Assembly: GCA_000827265.1 (NCBI GenBank)
Contig: KN834801.1
Span: forward strand, 332,812 to 351,925
DNA from: Collybiopsis luxurians FD-317 M1
Lineage: Eukaryota > Basidiomycota > Agaricomycetes > Agaricales > Omphalotaceae
Direction: 5' to 3'
Length of the DNA: 19,114 bases
The notes below the pieces were generated by a model. The model did not search any database and was not told the origin of the DNA. It worked only from the letters and a program-made list of their open reading frames with translations. Below, in pieces: positions 1 through 8,313 of this stretch. The number at the start of each line of letters is the position of its first letter. Position 1 is the stretch's first letter. Position numbers and translations under genes: made by a program.

Positions 1-279
1 GTTCCCGCCTCCCGCCCACTTGTCCGCCTATGGATGTGATATATTTCTTATTTAACAGTTTAGTTATCATACAATGACCCACTACTATGCTTCAGTTGAG
101 ACAGTAAATATGGAATAAATTTTATTATCGGGCTCTAGGTCTACAATGTATTGTATGTTATTAATTATCCATATATATATATACATATACGAATTTGAGT
201 ACTATAGAGTCTGGAGGGTAAAGTTCAGGTAATATTTCGGAGGCGGGACTGGGTGGGACAATGGGCGGGAGGCGGGAAC
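1..279. repeat. Possible MITE or hAT-like element with GC-rich inverted ends
   Basis: Bases 1-18 are an exact reverse complement of bases 262-279 (18 of 18). The similarity extends about 12 bases inward with small gaps (both arms carry a GGACAA-type block). The DNA between is AT-rich and non-coding, with a short (AT)n run near 171-185. The GGCGGGA motif recurs at about 240-300 beyond the right arm, resembling the subterminal repeats of hAT-type elements. The left edge coincides with the window edge, so the true end and any target duplication cannot be seen. An ordinary inverted repeat is the alternative. Confidence 0.4.
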
Positions 280-802
280 AGCGAGCGGGAGGCAGGGACA
301 CACCGGGATCACTGCAATCAGCATTGAAGGGGATCAGCGAGGGGCAGTGTGGTGGGCGACAGGTATGATGCATAATAAAGACTTCATCTCGGAACATGGT
401 CCGAACATGACCGAGAATGTATGGCACTGCGAGAGAATTTTTTTCTAAGTCTTACAGTCACTGTACATAGCTGTATTCAAATCTTGTAGTATATTAATGA
501 GAAGCTAGCTAGTAATTACGAAGTTGAAGCTGAACTTCGTTTTCCGTATTTTGGAACATCACGTGATGGGTCACGTGTTTTGGCGCGGGGGGGGAGAGTT
601 AGGGAAGCTGGTTTTAACCCAGGCTTCTGAAATCTCATGAACATACATTTGAAACTGAGCTGATATGAGAGAACTGGTTCTACGAGAACAAGTCTGGCTG
701 GGGGCTGTGTATTGTTTATTCGGAGCAAACAACGGAGCACGGACCAGCCTTCTTTTCGCTCCTAGGCCAACAACGCTCTTCCCTTGTCAAGCCTGAAACA
801 CC
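280..802. other. Non-coding flank upstream of FAS1 copy A
   Basis: No supported gene is present. It holds an 8-bp perfect stem with a 7-nt loop at 518-540 (arms ACGAAGTT and AACTTCGT), two CACGTG boxes at 560-577, and a G-run at about 587-594. From about 704 it is recognisably similar to the DNA upstream of FAS1 copy C (about 6810-6909). A shared block reads CACGGACCAGCCTTC, followed by CCAACAACGCT just before the start codon. Confidence 0.5.
557..577. promoter_or_regulatory. Paired CACGTG (E-box-like) sites
   Basis: A 12-bp perfect palindrome, CATCACGTGATG (557-568), is followed six bases later by a second CACGTG (572-577). CACGTG is the core bound by basic helix-loop-helix factors such as Cbf1-type regulators in fungi. 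The pair lies about 225 bases upstream of the FAS1 copy A start codon. Whether it ever regulated that gene is inference; copy C does not show it. Confidence 0.35.
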
Positions 803-1801
803 ATGCGGCTCACCCTCTTCTCCTCATCGATAGTTCTGCTATCACTACCCTTCTTTACTGCCTCCGCGGACTCCTTCCAAATCCCCTTAACCAACAGTGC
901 ATCCTCATCCGAATACGACACGCCTAAATCCGTGCGATTGAAAACGATGGCCCAAACACAGCTACTGATTTCCTCACTATCGAATCCTTAACATCTATAT
1001 TGTATGCACGCTAGCGATTTGGTCCTTCCCGAGCTGTTTAGTTCACCGCTTGCGGGACAGGCTACCGAATTTTTGGATGATGATGTCGCTCGGAAATGAG
1101 GGCTGCCGCTGTTAATCCCTACGAATAAGGCTATCATGGCGCTCGCGAGGAACCGTGCGTGTGTTTAATGACTCTCTATGCTTAGCTTTCTAAATCCCTC
1201 ACTTAATTCAGATATCAAAGCCCTCTATCGGTCAATGACCAAGATAACGATGTCTCTGAAGAAGAATACGATCGCCAGTTGAAGGAGAGCGTGCAGGGAT
1301 GGGTCGAAGCTCATATTGTTTCTGTATGCTCTCGCTCCTACCCCCACTACGCTCTATCATTGTACCTGTACTCATACGCAGTTCCCTTTTTTCCCCGCCT
1401 TTACCCCAGACCTCCCCCCTCGACTTTCCTTCCGACTCCGGTCCGAAGAAAATGACCACCGACGGTACCCTTTCGGAGGGCAAATCCGTTTCTGTCGTGT
1501 ATGAGAACAATGAGGATGAGATACAAGACGGGGAGAGTAGGATTCGTATCTTGAATTCAAAGACGGTCCGTTTTCATGCTTCCTTTGACTTTGACCAGCT
1601 CGCTAACTCATGAAAACCAATCCTCTGCCTCTTGCTTTCCAGGCATCGAATGGTATGCTGTACCTCATCGACGACGCAATTAACGTAGACTGGGTCAGGT
1701 GTCCGCTGAGTAGGGTCGAGAGTAGTTATATTATTTGGATCCCATGTAATTGTACGAAACTCGCGCTTTATGTATGTGCATTGTTGCTTTCGTATCCATG
1801 A
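803..1801 (+). pseudogene. FAS1 (fasciclin) domain secreted protein, degraded copy A
   Basis: The ATG at 803 opens a good signal peptide (MRLTLFSSSIVLLSLPFF, then TASADS). FAS1-type segments follow in order: LFSSPLAGQATEFLDD (about 1035), LLIPTNKAIMALAR (about 1110-1150), VSEEEYDRQLKESVQGWVEAHI (1243-1317), TLSEGKSVSV with a charged tail, and ASNGMLYLIDDAI (1643 on). Plausible introns are 1155-1211, 1318-1409 and 1566-1642, so this is a DNA-level copy, not a retrocopy. It is broken. The signal-peptide frame ends in TAA near 990, while the homologous frame (DGPNTATDFLTIES) continues one frame over. Further shifts occur near 1008, 1099 and 1150 (one A fewer than copy C). FAS1 proteins are extracellular adhesion-type domains; this single-domain fungal form has no assigned role here. 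It keeps many CpGs, unlike copies C and D. Family call firm; exact 3' end uncertain. Confidence 0.75.
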
Positions 1802-2179
1802 ATGGTACCACCGTTCATTATATTCTTCCAACGCTCCATCCACCTGCTTGTTATCAGAAGAATCTCGTTTAACACCTTTTGACCTCGATTTAGTTTTGTC
1901 TGAGTTTGGGTTTTTGACTGTTCGTCCTAAATCTTCCACGGTATGTGCTTCGAAACCTATCCCGGCGCTGCTATCCGCATTTTTAGGCTTTCCACCTGCC
2001 TTGCCTTCGTTACGGAGGGTACGAGACTCAGATCTCCTGGTAGTTTTTTTGTGCAACGCTCCAGCTCTTCTCGTTTGAATGAAATGGCCGGTATCTTTTG
2101 AATTTGATTCCATGACTAGCTTTTGGTGTTTTTGCCCAGGATTTTGACTGGGGGTGCCAACTTGGTGAAGTTTTTCCAT
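1574..2179 (-). pseudogene. Unrecognised basic, low-complexity gene remnant convergent to FAS1 copy A
   Basis: An open frame of 201 codons runs on the minus strand into the 3' end of the FAS1 copy. I do not recognise the family. The visible product is hydrophilic and basic (RRSESRTLRNEGKAGGKPKN, then LGRTVKNPNSD and RDSSDNKQ) with no membrane segment. The evidence that this is a real sequence rather than a shadow frame is conservation. Copy B (3117-3464) repeats the LGRTVKN, RDSSxNK and HExK blocks in the same position and orientation next to its own FAS1 exon, and copy D repeats the DNA with CpG loss. Just upstream, another frame reads LDPDMRVKLFIWKNFTKL, suggesting a frameshift near 2120 and a longer original protein. 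Conserved part about 1750-2179. Confidence 0.4.
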
Positions 2180-2595
2180 ATGAACAATTTCACTCGCATA
2201 TCTGGATCAAGAATAGTAGGCATCGATAAGGCACTTGGAGGCACGTCGTTGCCAAAATTGTATCAGTATGGTTACGTTTCTTCCTTACCGCTCTCACATC
2301 CGCTGGCGGCTCGCGACTCGAAGATCAATTCCCAAATTAGTAACGTGCCTGGATGTGTACCACTGGCTGCTTAGAGCCGGTTAAAGTCAAGTGTCTTCCC
2401 CAGCAACTCCTGCTCGGAACTGTTGGGTCCCGCTGATCATGATTTAAATTTATCTTTGGTTGCACGAACTCTTCAACTCAGGACAGAGTCAGGATCACTC
2501 ATCCAGAACGTCCCTAGAAAGAATGATGAGTTGGGCAAGCTATCTGAAAGTACATTAATAAGAATAACCTTGAAACTTTCCTGTCCGTACTTCTC

Positions 2596-2634
2596 GACGT
2601 TCGAGATGTTACAGCATCTCGACGTCTCGACGTC
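2596..2634. repeat. Perfect-stem hairpin with tandem CTCGACGT repeat
   Basis: TCGAGATG (2601-2608), loop TTACAG, CATCTCGA (2615-2622) form an 8-bp perfect stem that extends to 12 bp (GACGT/ACGTC) with a single T bulge. The right arm is duplicated as two tandem copies of CTCGACGT (2619-2634). Unusually CpG-dense for this window. Function unknown; it could equally be a replication-slippage product. Confidence 0.45.
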
Positions 2635-2711
2635 GTTGATTTACAGCCTCTGCGAGGTCATTCTGAAAAACCTCATGCTTACCTTGCGGCAGACATTTTT
2701 ATTTTCTTCAG

Positions 2712-2894
2712 GGCCTGCAGACAGAGTCTTTTAAAAAATACCTCCAGTTGTCTCAAGGTGTCCGCTGGGAGGCTTTTCTAAGGAATATAAGAGGTCAGTT
2801 TAACTTGCTTCTGCCAAAACTTGAGAGGATCATCACGAAGTCAAGGTATTTTGCCTCAATGCAGCAATTATATTTTACAACTGGTAGGCCTTGA
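2712..2894 (+). other. Possible orphan coding exon, unrecognised
   Basis: A stretch of 60 codons without an ATG begins immediately after an acceptor-like tract (TTTATTTTCTTCAG) and ends in TGA at 2892-2894. The translation has a natural-looking amphipathic composition (for example SFKKYLQLSQGVRWEAFLRN and LPKLERIITKSRYF). I cannot assign a family. No convincing upstream exon in a compatible frame was found, so it is either an isolated gene fragment or chance. The rest of 2180-3099 holds no other supported gene. Confidence 0.22.
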
Positions 2895-3099
2895 AGGCTG
2901 ATCCCGCTGAGGATTTCGGAAGGATATTAAGAAATACCATACAATAACCGTACTACTTCAACTACGCTCTCAGTCTGAGACTATATAAGTTTGTCGCCTG
3001 GCCAACACGGTGTCGGTTTTGTTCCGAACCTCAGCATTTACCCACACTTTTCGCCGCTCCGACAGCCCCAAATCCCCGCAGTGTATGTTACTCTTCCAG

Positions 3100-3186
3100 G
3101 AATTGAATAGTATATCTTATCTTATCGACGACTCACTCGACACCGACCAAGCCAGTTGTCCGTCAAGCGGGGATTGCTTCGATTGA
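3100..3186 (+). pseudogene. FAS1 last exon only, copy B
   Basis: A 3' splice-like CTCTTCCAG is followed by a short exon reading ELNSISYLIDDSLDTDQ and ending in TGA at 3184-3186. It aligns with the last FAS1 exon of copy A (ASNGMLYLIDDAINVD). The upstream exons are absent: 2960-3095 is not FAS1-like, although a TATATAAG motif sits near 2983. The copy therefore begins at or within the last intron. It is followed, as in copy A, by the convergent basic gene remnant. Confidence 0.55.
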
Positions 3187-3464
3187 GAGTTTATATTTGA
3201 GAAACAATTTAATGTTGCTGTGTGTACCTGTATTGTTGATTTGCCTTCATGAATGGTACTCGCGCGCTTTTTTTGCGATGTTCTGTGCTTGTTATTAGAA
3301 GAATCTCGTTCGGCAGCTATGACTGGGTTCGGTTCTGGATTTTGATTTTTGACCGTTCGTCCCAAACTCCCGAAGTGTGTGTCTGTAGACCTATCACCCG
3401 AGTCACCTCTGGGCTTGCCATTTGCCCTTACTTCGGAGAACGTCAGACTTGGAAGCACAGACAC
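3117..3464 (-). pseudogene. Convergent basic gene remnant, copy B
   Basis: Minus-strand frame of 115 codons that matches the copy A remnant in its central part: GKP-rich start, LGRTVKNQNPEPNP, AAERDSSNNKH, then a KKR-rich stretch and STIHEGKSTIQ. DNA similarity to copy A is clear over about 3240-3440. The portion running back across the FAS1 exon is probably not real coding sequence. The family is not recognised. No gene is visible between here and 3690. Confidence 0.4.
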
Positions 3465-3689
3465 TTAACAGAACAAAACAGGGCACCAGGACACGGAACA
3501 TAGACTTGTATGTAGTTTATGCTATGCGTATTGTGTGGAAACAAGTTGTAATTACCAATAGCGTAAAAGAGGGTGGTTGGAGATGGTATGCTTTAGGGCA
3601 TATTGCGTGTTAGTAAACATGACGAATTCTCCCACCAGTCGCTCGCCTCTCTCCCAGCCGTGCTTTCTATTTTTTCTAGAGGCCTCAGC

Positions 3690-4789
3690 TCATCTGGCTA
3701 CGACACGGAATATCTTTTGTCCTCCATTCGATGATTCAATGATGCTTGTACCAGAATCAATGATAGTTTCAATGCCTAACATGACAGTCGTGTTTCCGAC
3801 AGACATGGAAGCTCCAGTAGGCTGCCAGTGCTCGATTGACAACTTTATGTCATGGTATTCGAGCTCGCCTGAGTAGCGAGTGGAATCGGTTCCACCGAGA
3901 TAGAGTTCAGATCTAGTCGAGGCAAGGTAAAATCCAAAATCATTACATTCAACAGTGCCCTGCTTGTTAGCTGTGACGAAGAAGGGGTCTGCATAAAGGT
4001 TTGAGATAGCTGGGAAAGCGAGGCCTAAGATGCCATTGCTGGGGTCGTCTTCGAAGTTAGAGGCGAGGGTGGTGACGGGGGAGAACATTTGGTTAGATGC
4101 AGTGATACCGGATACAGTTACAATGTCAGTGTAAATTGGACCAAACGCAAAGGATTTGTCTGCATACTGGAGTAGAAAGAAGCCGGGTTGTTCAGAGGAG
4201 GTCGAGGAGTCAGAGTCACAGTATTTGCTTTTGGACGGGACCCAAAGATCGGAGAAGCCTGCTGAACGACAGGTGAGTGAAATAAGCCATGAACGAACAT
4301 AGAAATGTACTGTCAAAGTCAATAAAGAAGTTCTGTCCAGGCATGCCAGTTTAATTGGACCTAACGAAGGAAGCAAGAGTAAGGAAAGGGATTACTGCAT
4401 TCTTTTTGCTCCTATCTACCCACTCCTTTTCATTCTCTCAGTGCTGTTTGTTGAAAGAGCTTGGATGTTCGACGGAAGTTTGGTGGCGGGCTTGATCACA
4501 GAACCCTATTCACGTGAAGAAGTATAGTACTTACTGGGATTTACAAAAGAAAACTGACAGTGGGTGAGCTCCCGGTATTGTTGAGCAAATTAATCAAGTT
4601 TTGGCGATATTCGTTCTGGGTTGCAACGTTCAGAGTGACAGCTTTGTCGTAGTCAAACGACCCATTGGGTGTGGTGAGCAATGAGCGCTTGGGCAAAGCA
4701 ATGGCTCCACGGCGCTGTTGTTGAGGCTGCAACAAACAAGCCAAATGTGACAGAAGCAATGAGGAAAGCTTTAGAGAACATCGCAACAA
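3690..4789 (-). pseudogene. Pepsin-like aspartic protease (family A1), truncated and disrupted
   Basis: Secreted endopeptidase family. Exon 1 (4559-4789) encodes a hydrophobic leader and propeptide (RRGAIALPKRS, NGSFDYDKAVTLN). A better signal peptide (MFSKAFLIASVTFGLFVAA) lies in the next frame, hinting at a 1-nt slip. Exon 2 (from 4505) reads GSVIKPATKLPSNIQAL. The first catalytic motif, IDFDTGFSDLWVPS, is created by splicing out 4262-4310 (canonical DTGSS, here DTGFS). The flap tyrosine is kept (LQYADKS), as are GPIYTDIVTV, DPSNGILGLAFP, SELYLGG and the second catalytic motif IIDSGTS. Damage: about 12 residues normally just before GMPGQNFF are missing, with an in-frame TAA or a shift near 4343. 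The stop at 3690 removes the C-terminal third, and the following DNA is not protease. Probably non-functional. Confidence 0.8.
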
Positions 4790-5576
4790 GAGATGACTTG
4801 AAGTTGATTAGGAAATAGTTCACCTAAAGGAATAAACCAAGCACAATGCTGATGATGATTCGACTGATTTGACTGAGCTTTTATCTTGTCCTCTGTTTGG
4901 TTCCTTCACTTGATAAAATTTGCAGCCCAATAACCGAGGTTAGCACCCCAATCCGGTGGATGTAATGCAACATCGACTGTGCTAACTTTGTGCTAACTTA
5001 GAGAGGCAACGCATTGTAGTCGGGTAGCAGAAAAAAACGTGTTGATCGGAGGCATATACTTACTCGGAGACAGAGTTGAAGAGTGTTATTTGTGCATAAA
5101 TATGCACCTCAAAAGAGCAAAAAGCTACATAATAAGGCAGACATGAGTATAACACTCACAAATAGCGAGGTGGAATGAAATTCTGTAATTCATTGGGCGC
5201 AAAACTGATGACGCCATCTTTGCTTCTCAGTGACCTTAGAAGCTTAGTATAGCAGTTAGTTTAGCATTCGAGTTAATCCATGACACTGTTGATCCACTTA
5301 CATGTAACTTACTAAATACCCCAGTAAGTAAAGGTGAGATTGCAGTCAAAATTTGGTGACAGCTTCCGTGCTTGTGGATGTGGTCTTCAGCAGGGGTAGT
5401 ATGAATGGTGACTCGGAAATCCTTGTTCTAACCAAGACTCATTCAAACAGCCTCAAAATTTACCGCCAACACGGTTCTCAGGCCAAAGCAAGTGAGGATC
5501 AGTTTGAGATATGTTTTGGTGCATAGCGATATATGCGCTGACTCGGACACAAAAATCAGTGATAGGATTGGACAGG
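4790..5576. other. Intergenic, no gene seen
   Basis: No coding frame, RNA gene or repeat that I can support. Moderately AT-rich; it would have held the promoter of the aspartic protease copy. A tandem AGTAAGTAAAGG-like stretch near 5321 is too short to call. Confidence 0.4.
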
Positions 5577-5581
5577 GGTAT
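5577..5581. repeat. Target-site duplication, left copy (GGTAT)
   Basis: GGTAT directly precedes the solo LTR and is repeated exactly at 6076-6080. Five bases is the usual duplication length for Ty1/copia and Ty3/gypsy integrases. Confidence 0.8.
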
Positions 5582-6075
5582 TGTTGAAATGATAGATGCT
5601 TACAAGTATCTTTGGATCATGTAGAACTATACTTAGTACTTACACTGATCTGATCAACATGCATATATCATTTCATATTTGTATATAGTCAATTACTTAT
5701 TAGATTGAGTATTATAAATCCCTCATAGCTACTTTTATGCTATTCGTTACTTTACTATGTCTTACTCATCCATGATACATATTGTGCAGCTTACACATTG
5801 CACTATGAACTATACCTTAGTAATTACTATATTCTAGGGTTCATTATGCTCCAATATCTTACTACTTACATGTTTCAGGGTACAACTTATGTTGTTATAG
5901 GGTTTAGTAGCTTTAGTATAAATACTGTAGTTCAGCTTGTATAACAGACAATTCATATAGTTTCCACTACTTGAATACTCACTTCTCTACAAAGCTCTAC
6001 TACCTCTCTATTCTTCATTACACAACTCAGTGAGTATAGTTTCAACCGCTCAATAGACTGATTGCTGATTCAACA
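5582..6075. mobile_element. Solo LTR of an LTR retrotransposon (494 bp)
   Basis: Begins TGTTGAA and ends TTCAACA, a 7-bp perfect terminal inverted repeat with canonical TG...CA ends. It is flanked by an exact 5-bp duplication, GGTAT. It is non-coding and AT-rich, almost CpG-free, with a TATAAATA box at 5917-5924 about two thirds of the way along, as expected for a U3 promoter. No internal element sequence flanks it, so it is the product of LTR-LTR recombination. Unrelated in sequence to the 159-bp copia LTRs downstream; superfamily cannot be told from the LTR alone. Confidence 0.85.
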
Positions 6076-6080
6076 GGTAT
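6076..6080. repeat. Target-site duplication, right copy (GGTAT)
   Basis: Exact match of 5577-5581. The restored target reads into a GGTATACCCCCGGGTAC stretch. Confidence 0.8.
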
Positions 6081-6909
6081 ACCCCCGGGTACAAAAGCCC
6101 ATTCCCTTACCCTTACCCTGTAGGAGCCCTACCCATGATACCGTGGTGTTTTCCTGACTACCGATGATTTTAAACCACCAGTAGTAAAATTGAAACCCAG
6201 GAGTAATTGCTCAGTTTTTACTTCCTTTCTGTGACAGCTGTGACAATGACTGACTTCAGTATTTTTGAAAATTGGCTGAGAAATCGGAGAGATTGTCTGC
6301 ATTGTGTAATTGTATCAGCAAAAACGGTTAGGAGTAGCACTGAATAATTTTGGCTTCTTTTGAGTTTTGATTAAACTCCATAAAGGGATCGCTGAATGCA
6401 TTGGAGATTGAGGCCCTCGTTGATGCAGGTAATTGGGCGAAAGCCATGAGGGCCCCAGCGATGCCTTTTCGCTTGAGTACACAGGAAGAGTTGCTATAGA
6501 GAGGAAAGGCCCAAGGCAAATTTTGATGGCCCCTTGTGAGAAGTTCATGCCCACAGAGTGAATCTTCCTGTAATGCCCTGGCGGTTTCTCCCTCCCCCCA
6601 ATTCTCTTCAAGGCCATACTCACTCTACACGAGCCAGTCAAGGAAATACAAAAGATTAACCCCACCTTGCTCAGTTTGTTACTATACTTCTTTTTGCGAC
6701 AGTCACGGTTTCAATATCTTTGGAAATTGGCTGAGCGATTGGATGTACAGTATGAGCGTCGACTGAAGTTGTGTTGCTTCGAGTGTAGCCACGGAAAAGC
6801 TTGTGTACTGACTGTGTGTTTTGTTTATGGAGTAAATAGCCGTTCACGGACCAGCCTTCTCTTCCGATCCCTACCCCAACAACGCTTTCCCCTCAGGAAC
6901 TCAAGCACC
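6081..6909. other. Mostly non-coding; duplicated block and one unrecognised minus-strand frame
   Basis: CCC-rich start (6085-6135). A block around 6250-6283 (TTTGAAAATTGGCTGAG) is repeated with changes at about 6709-6742 (TTTGGAAATTGGCTGAG). Between them a minus-strand frame (6328-6519) reads GIAGALMAFAQLPASTRASI, plausible as protein but unrecognised. The block pair suggests either an insertion of about 400 bp or a local duplication. From about 6810 the DNA resembles the upstream region of FAS1 copy A. Confidence 0.35.
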
Positions 6910-7403
6910 ATGGGGTTCTCCCTCTTCTCCTTATCAATAGTTCTGCTATCATCACCTTTCGTCTCTGTCTCTGTAGACTCTATCCAAATTCCCATAATCA
7001 ACCCCTCATTCTCATCCTTATCCGACATGTTTGAATCTGCGCCATTGAAAATGAATGGCTTACCTACCCTTGTTGATCTGCTTACTATCCAATCATCATC
7101 ATCTATCTTCTATTCGTATGCTAGAGAGTTGGCTCTTTTAGTATGCCACCTGTAGGACAGGCCACCCAATTTCTGGAAGATGCCATGAGCAAAGGGGCGT
7201 GATGCTGCTGGTCCCAACAAATAAGGCTGTCATGGCGCTGGAAAGGAAACCGTGTGTGTGGACCGTAACCCATTCTGCATAGTTGTCTAATTGTCTGGTC
7301 ACATTCTAGACATCAAAGCCCTCTATCAAACGACAGTCAGGATATTGAAGTCTCTGAACAAGAATACAATTGCCAGTCCAAGGAGAATGTACAGAGATGG
7401 GTC
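6910..7403 (+). pseudogene. FAS1 domain protein, 5' part only (copy C)
   Basis: The ATG at 6910 gives a signal peptide (MGFSLFSLSIVLLSSPFVSVSVDS), then LPTLVDLLTIQSSSSIFYSYAREL, PPVGQATQFLEDAMSKG and MLLVPTNKAVMALERKP. An intron with GT-AG ends (7252-7309) leads to HQSPLSND, then VSEQEYNCQSKENVQRWV. Similarity to copy A stops abruptly after the Trp-Val codons at 7403; the next DNA is unrelated, so the second half of the domain is lost. Frameshifts occur around the VCHL stop (about 7150) and before MLLVPT (about 7198). Several CpGs of copy A are TpG or CpA here. The retained intron in the same position and phase as in copy A shows a DNA-level duplication. About 7404-7631 holds nothing I recognise. 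Confidence 0.72.
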
Positions 7404-7631
7404 AGTTCTTGTCTCCAGTGCTTTTCATAATTTTAGTGGTATGACTGGGGTCTTGTTTCCACAAATCAAGTTGGCAAAGAGAAACTGTGCATTCCTCCCA
7501 TTGATACTGTTTCACCTTTTTGGGGTGGAAGGTTCCCAAGGTGAGCAACTGTTACCAGTGTCTTTTCTCCTTCTAACACCTGTTGAATTATGCCCTAAGA
7601 AGGCTCGAGAAAAAGGGATGAGATATAAGAT

Positions 7632-8313
7632 TCAAGTAGCCAGGGAACCCTTGGGAAATGCACGAGGGGGCTCGTATCTACTACAGGCTCTATATAAGGT
7701 TACGAATATGAAATAACTGGTGTAAAGATAAGATGCGGCGTGCAGTTGATGAGTGCTGGACTGGCTAAAGGCATATTCCAACAACACCTGTGTTGCAATA
7801 GAGGTCAACCACCCACAGGCCTGGTATTCAGCTATCTCCCCTTCTTCACCTCTGAACAAGGTTACCAACTTTGTGATGACATCGGTATCCAGAAATGGAA
7901 GCTGATCAGCAAATCTGGCTTTCAAAGCAGCATGGGGAACTGGGTTGAGAAGTTGAAAGGTTCATTCTGCTTCCACACACAAGCCTCCATTAGGCTGATG
8001 GTAATGAAGTCCATTCACCCAGGTAAGATTCTGCATCCACAGTCGACAGACCTGGAGGTAATGTGTATGAAGCGCAGACCAGTACAAAACCACCCAAAGT
8101 GGAAACAAAGTCTTGTTATTAGGTATACAAGCATAAATCACTGATGTAACCCTGTATATCCAGTGCTCCTGCGAAAGGGTTTCAAACTGCTCAACAGTAG
8201 CTGTACTAGGTAGTGGTAATGTTCGTAGCTTTGCAAGCATTTCAGGAGTATTTTCAAAGGAGCAAATGTAAGAAAGGAACGCTGTATGATCCAGGCCTTC
8301 AGTGAGTGCCTCC
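7632..8313 (-). pseudogene. Coding remnant fused in frame to exportin fragment, possibly from a transposon-borne C48 protease gene
   Basis: One minus-strand frame continues from the exportin homology, with a single internal stop (TGA at 7962-7964, a possible former CGA). It contains LPLPSTATVEQFETL, CIPNNKTLFPLWVVLYW, then after the stop TFQLLNPVPHAALKARF, FLDTDVITKLVTLF and YQACGWLTSIATQVLLEYA. The last motif weakly resembles the W-L-x-x-x-x-I-x-x-x-L start of ULP1-like (C48) peptidase domains, which occur in large transposon proteins of mushrooms. That assignment is inference; no catalytic His-Asp-Cys is present, and the C-terminal end (after about 7700) merges into unrelated DNA. CpG-poor compared with the exportin part, suggesting a different history. 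The real product is not certain. Confidence 0.35.

Noticed and set aside
161..427. Minus-strand 88-codon frame across the putative MITE
   Set aside because: Proline-rich translation results from the GC-rich inverted arms; no domain.
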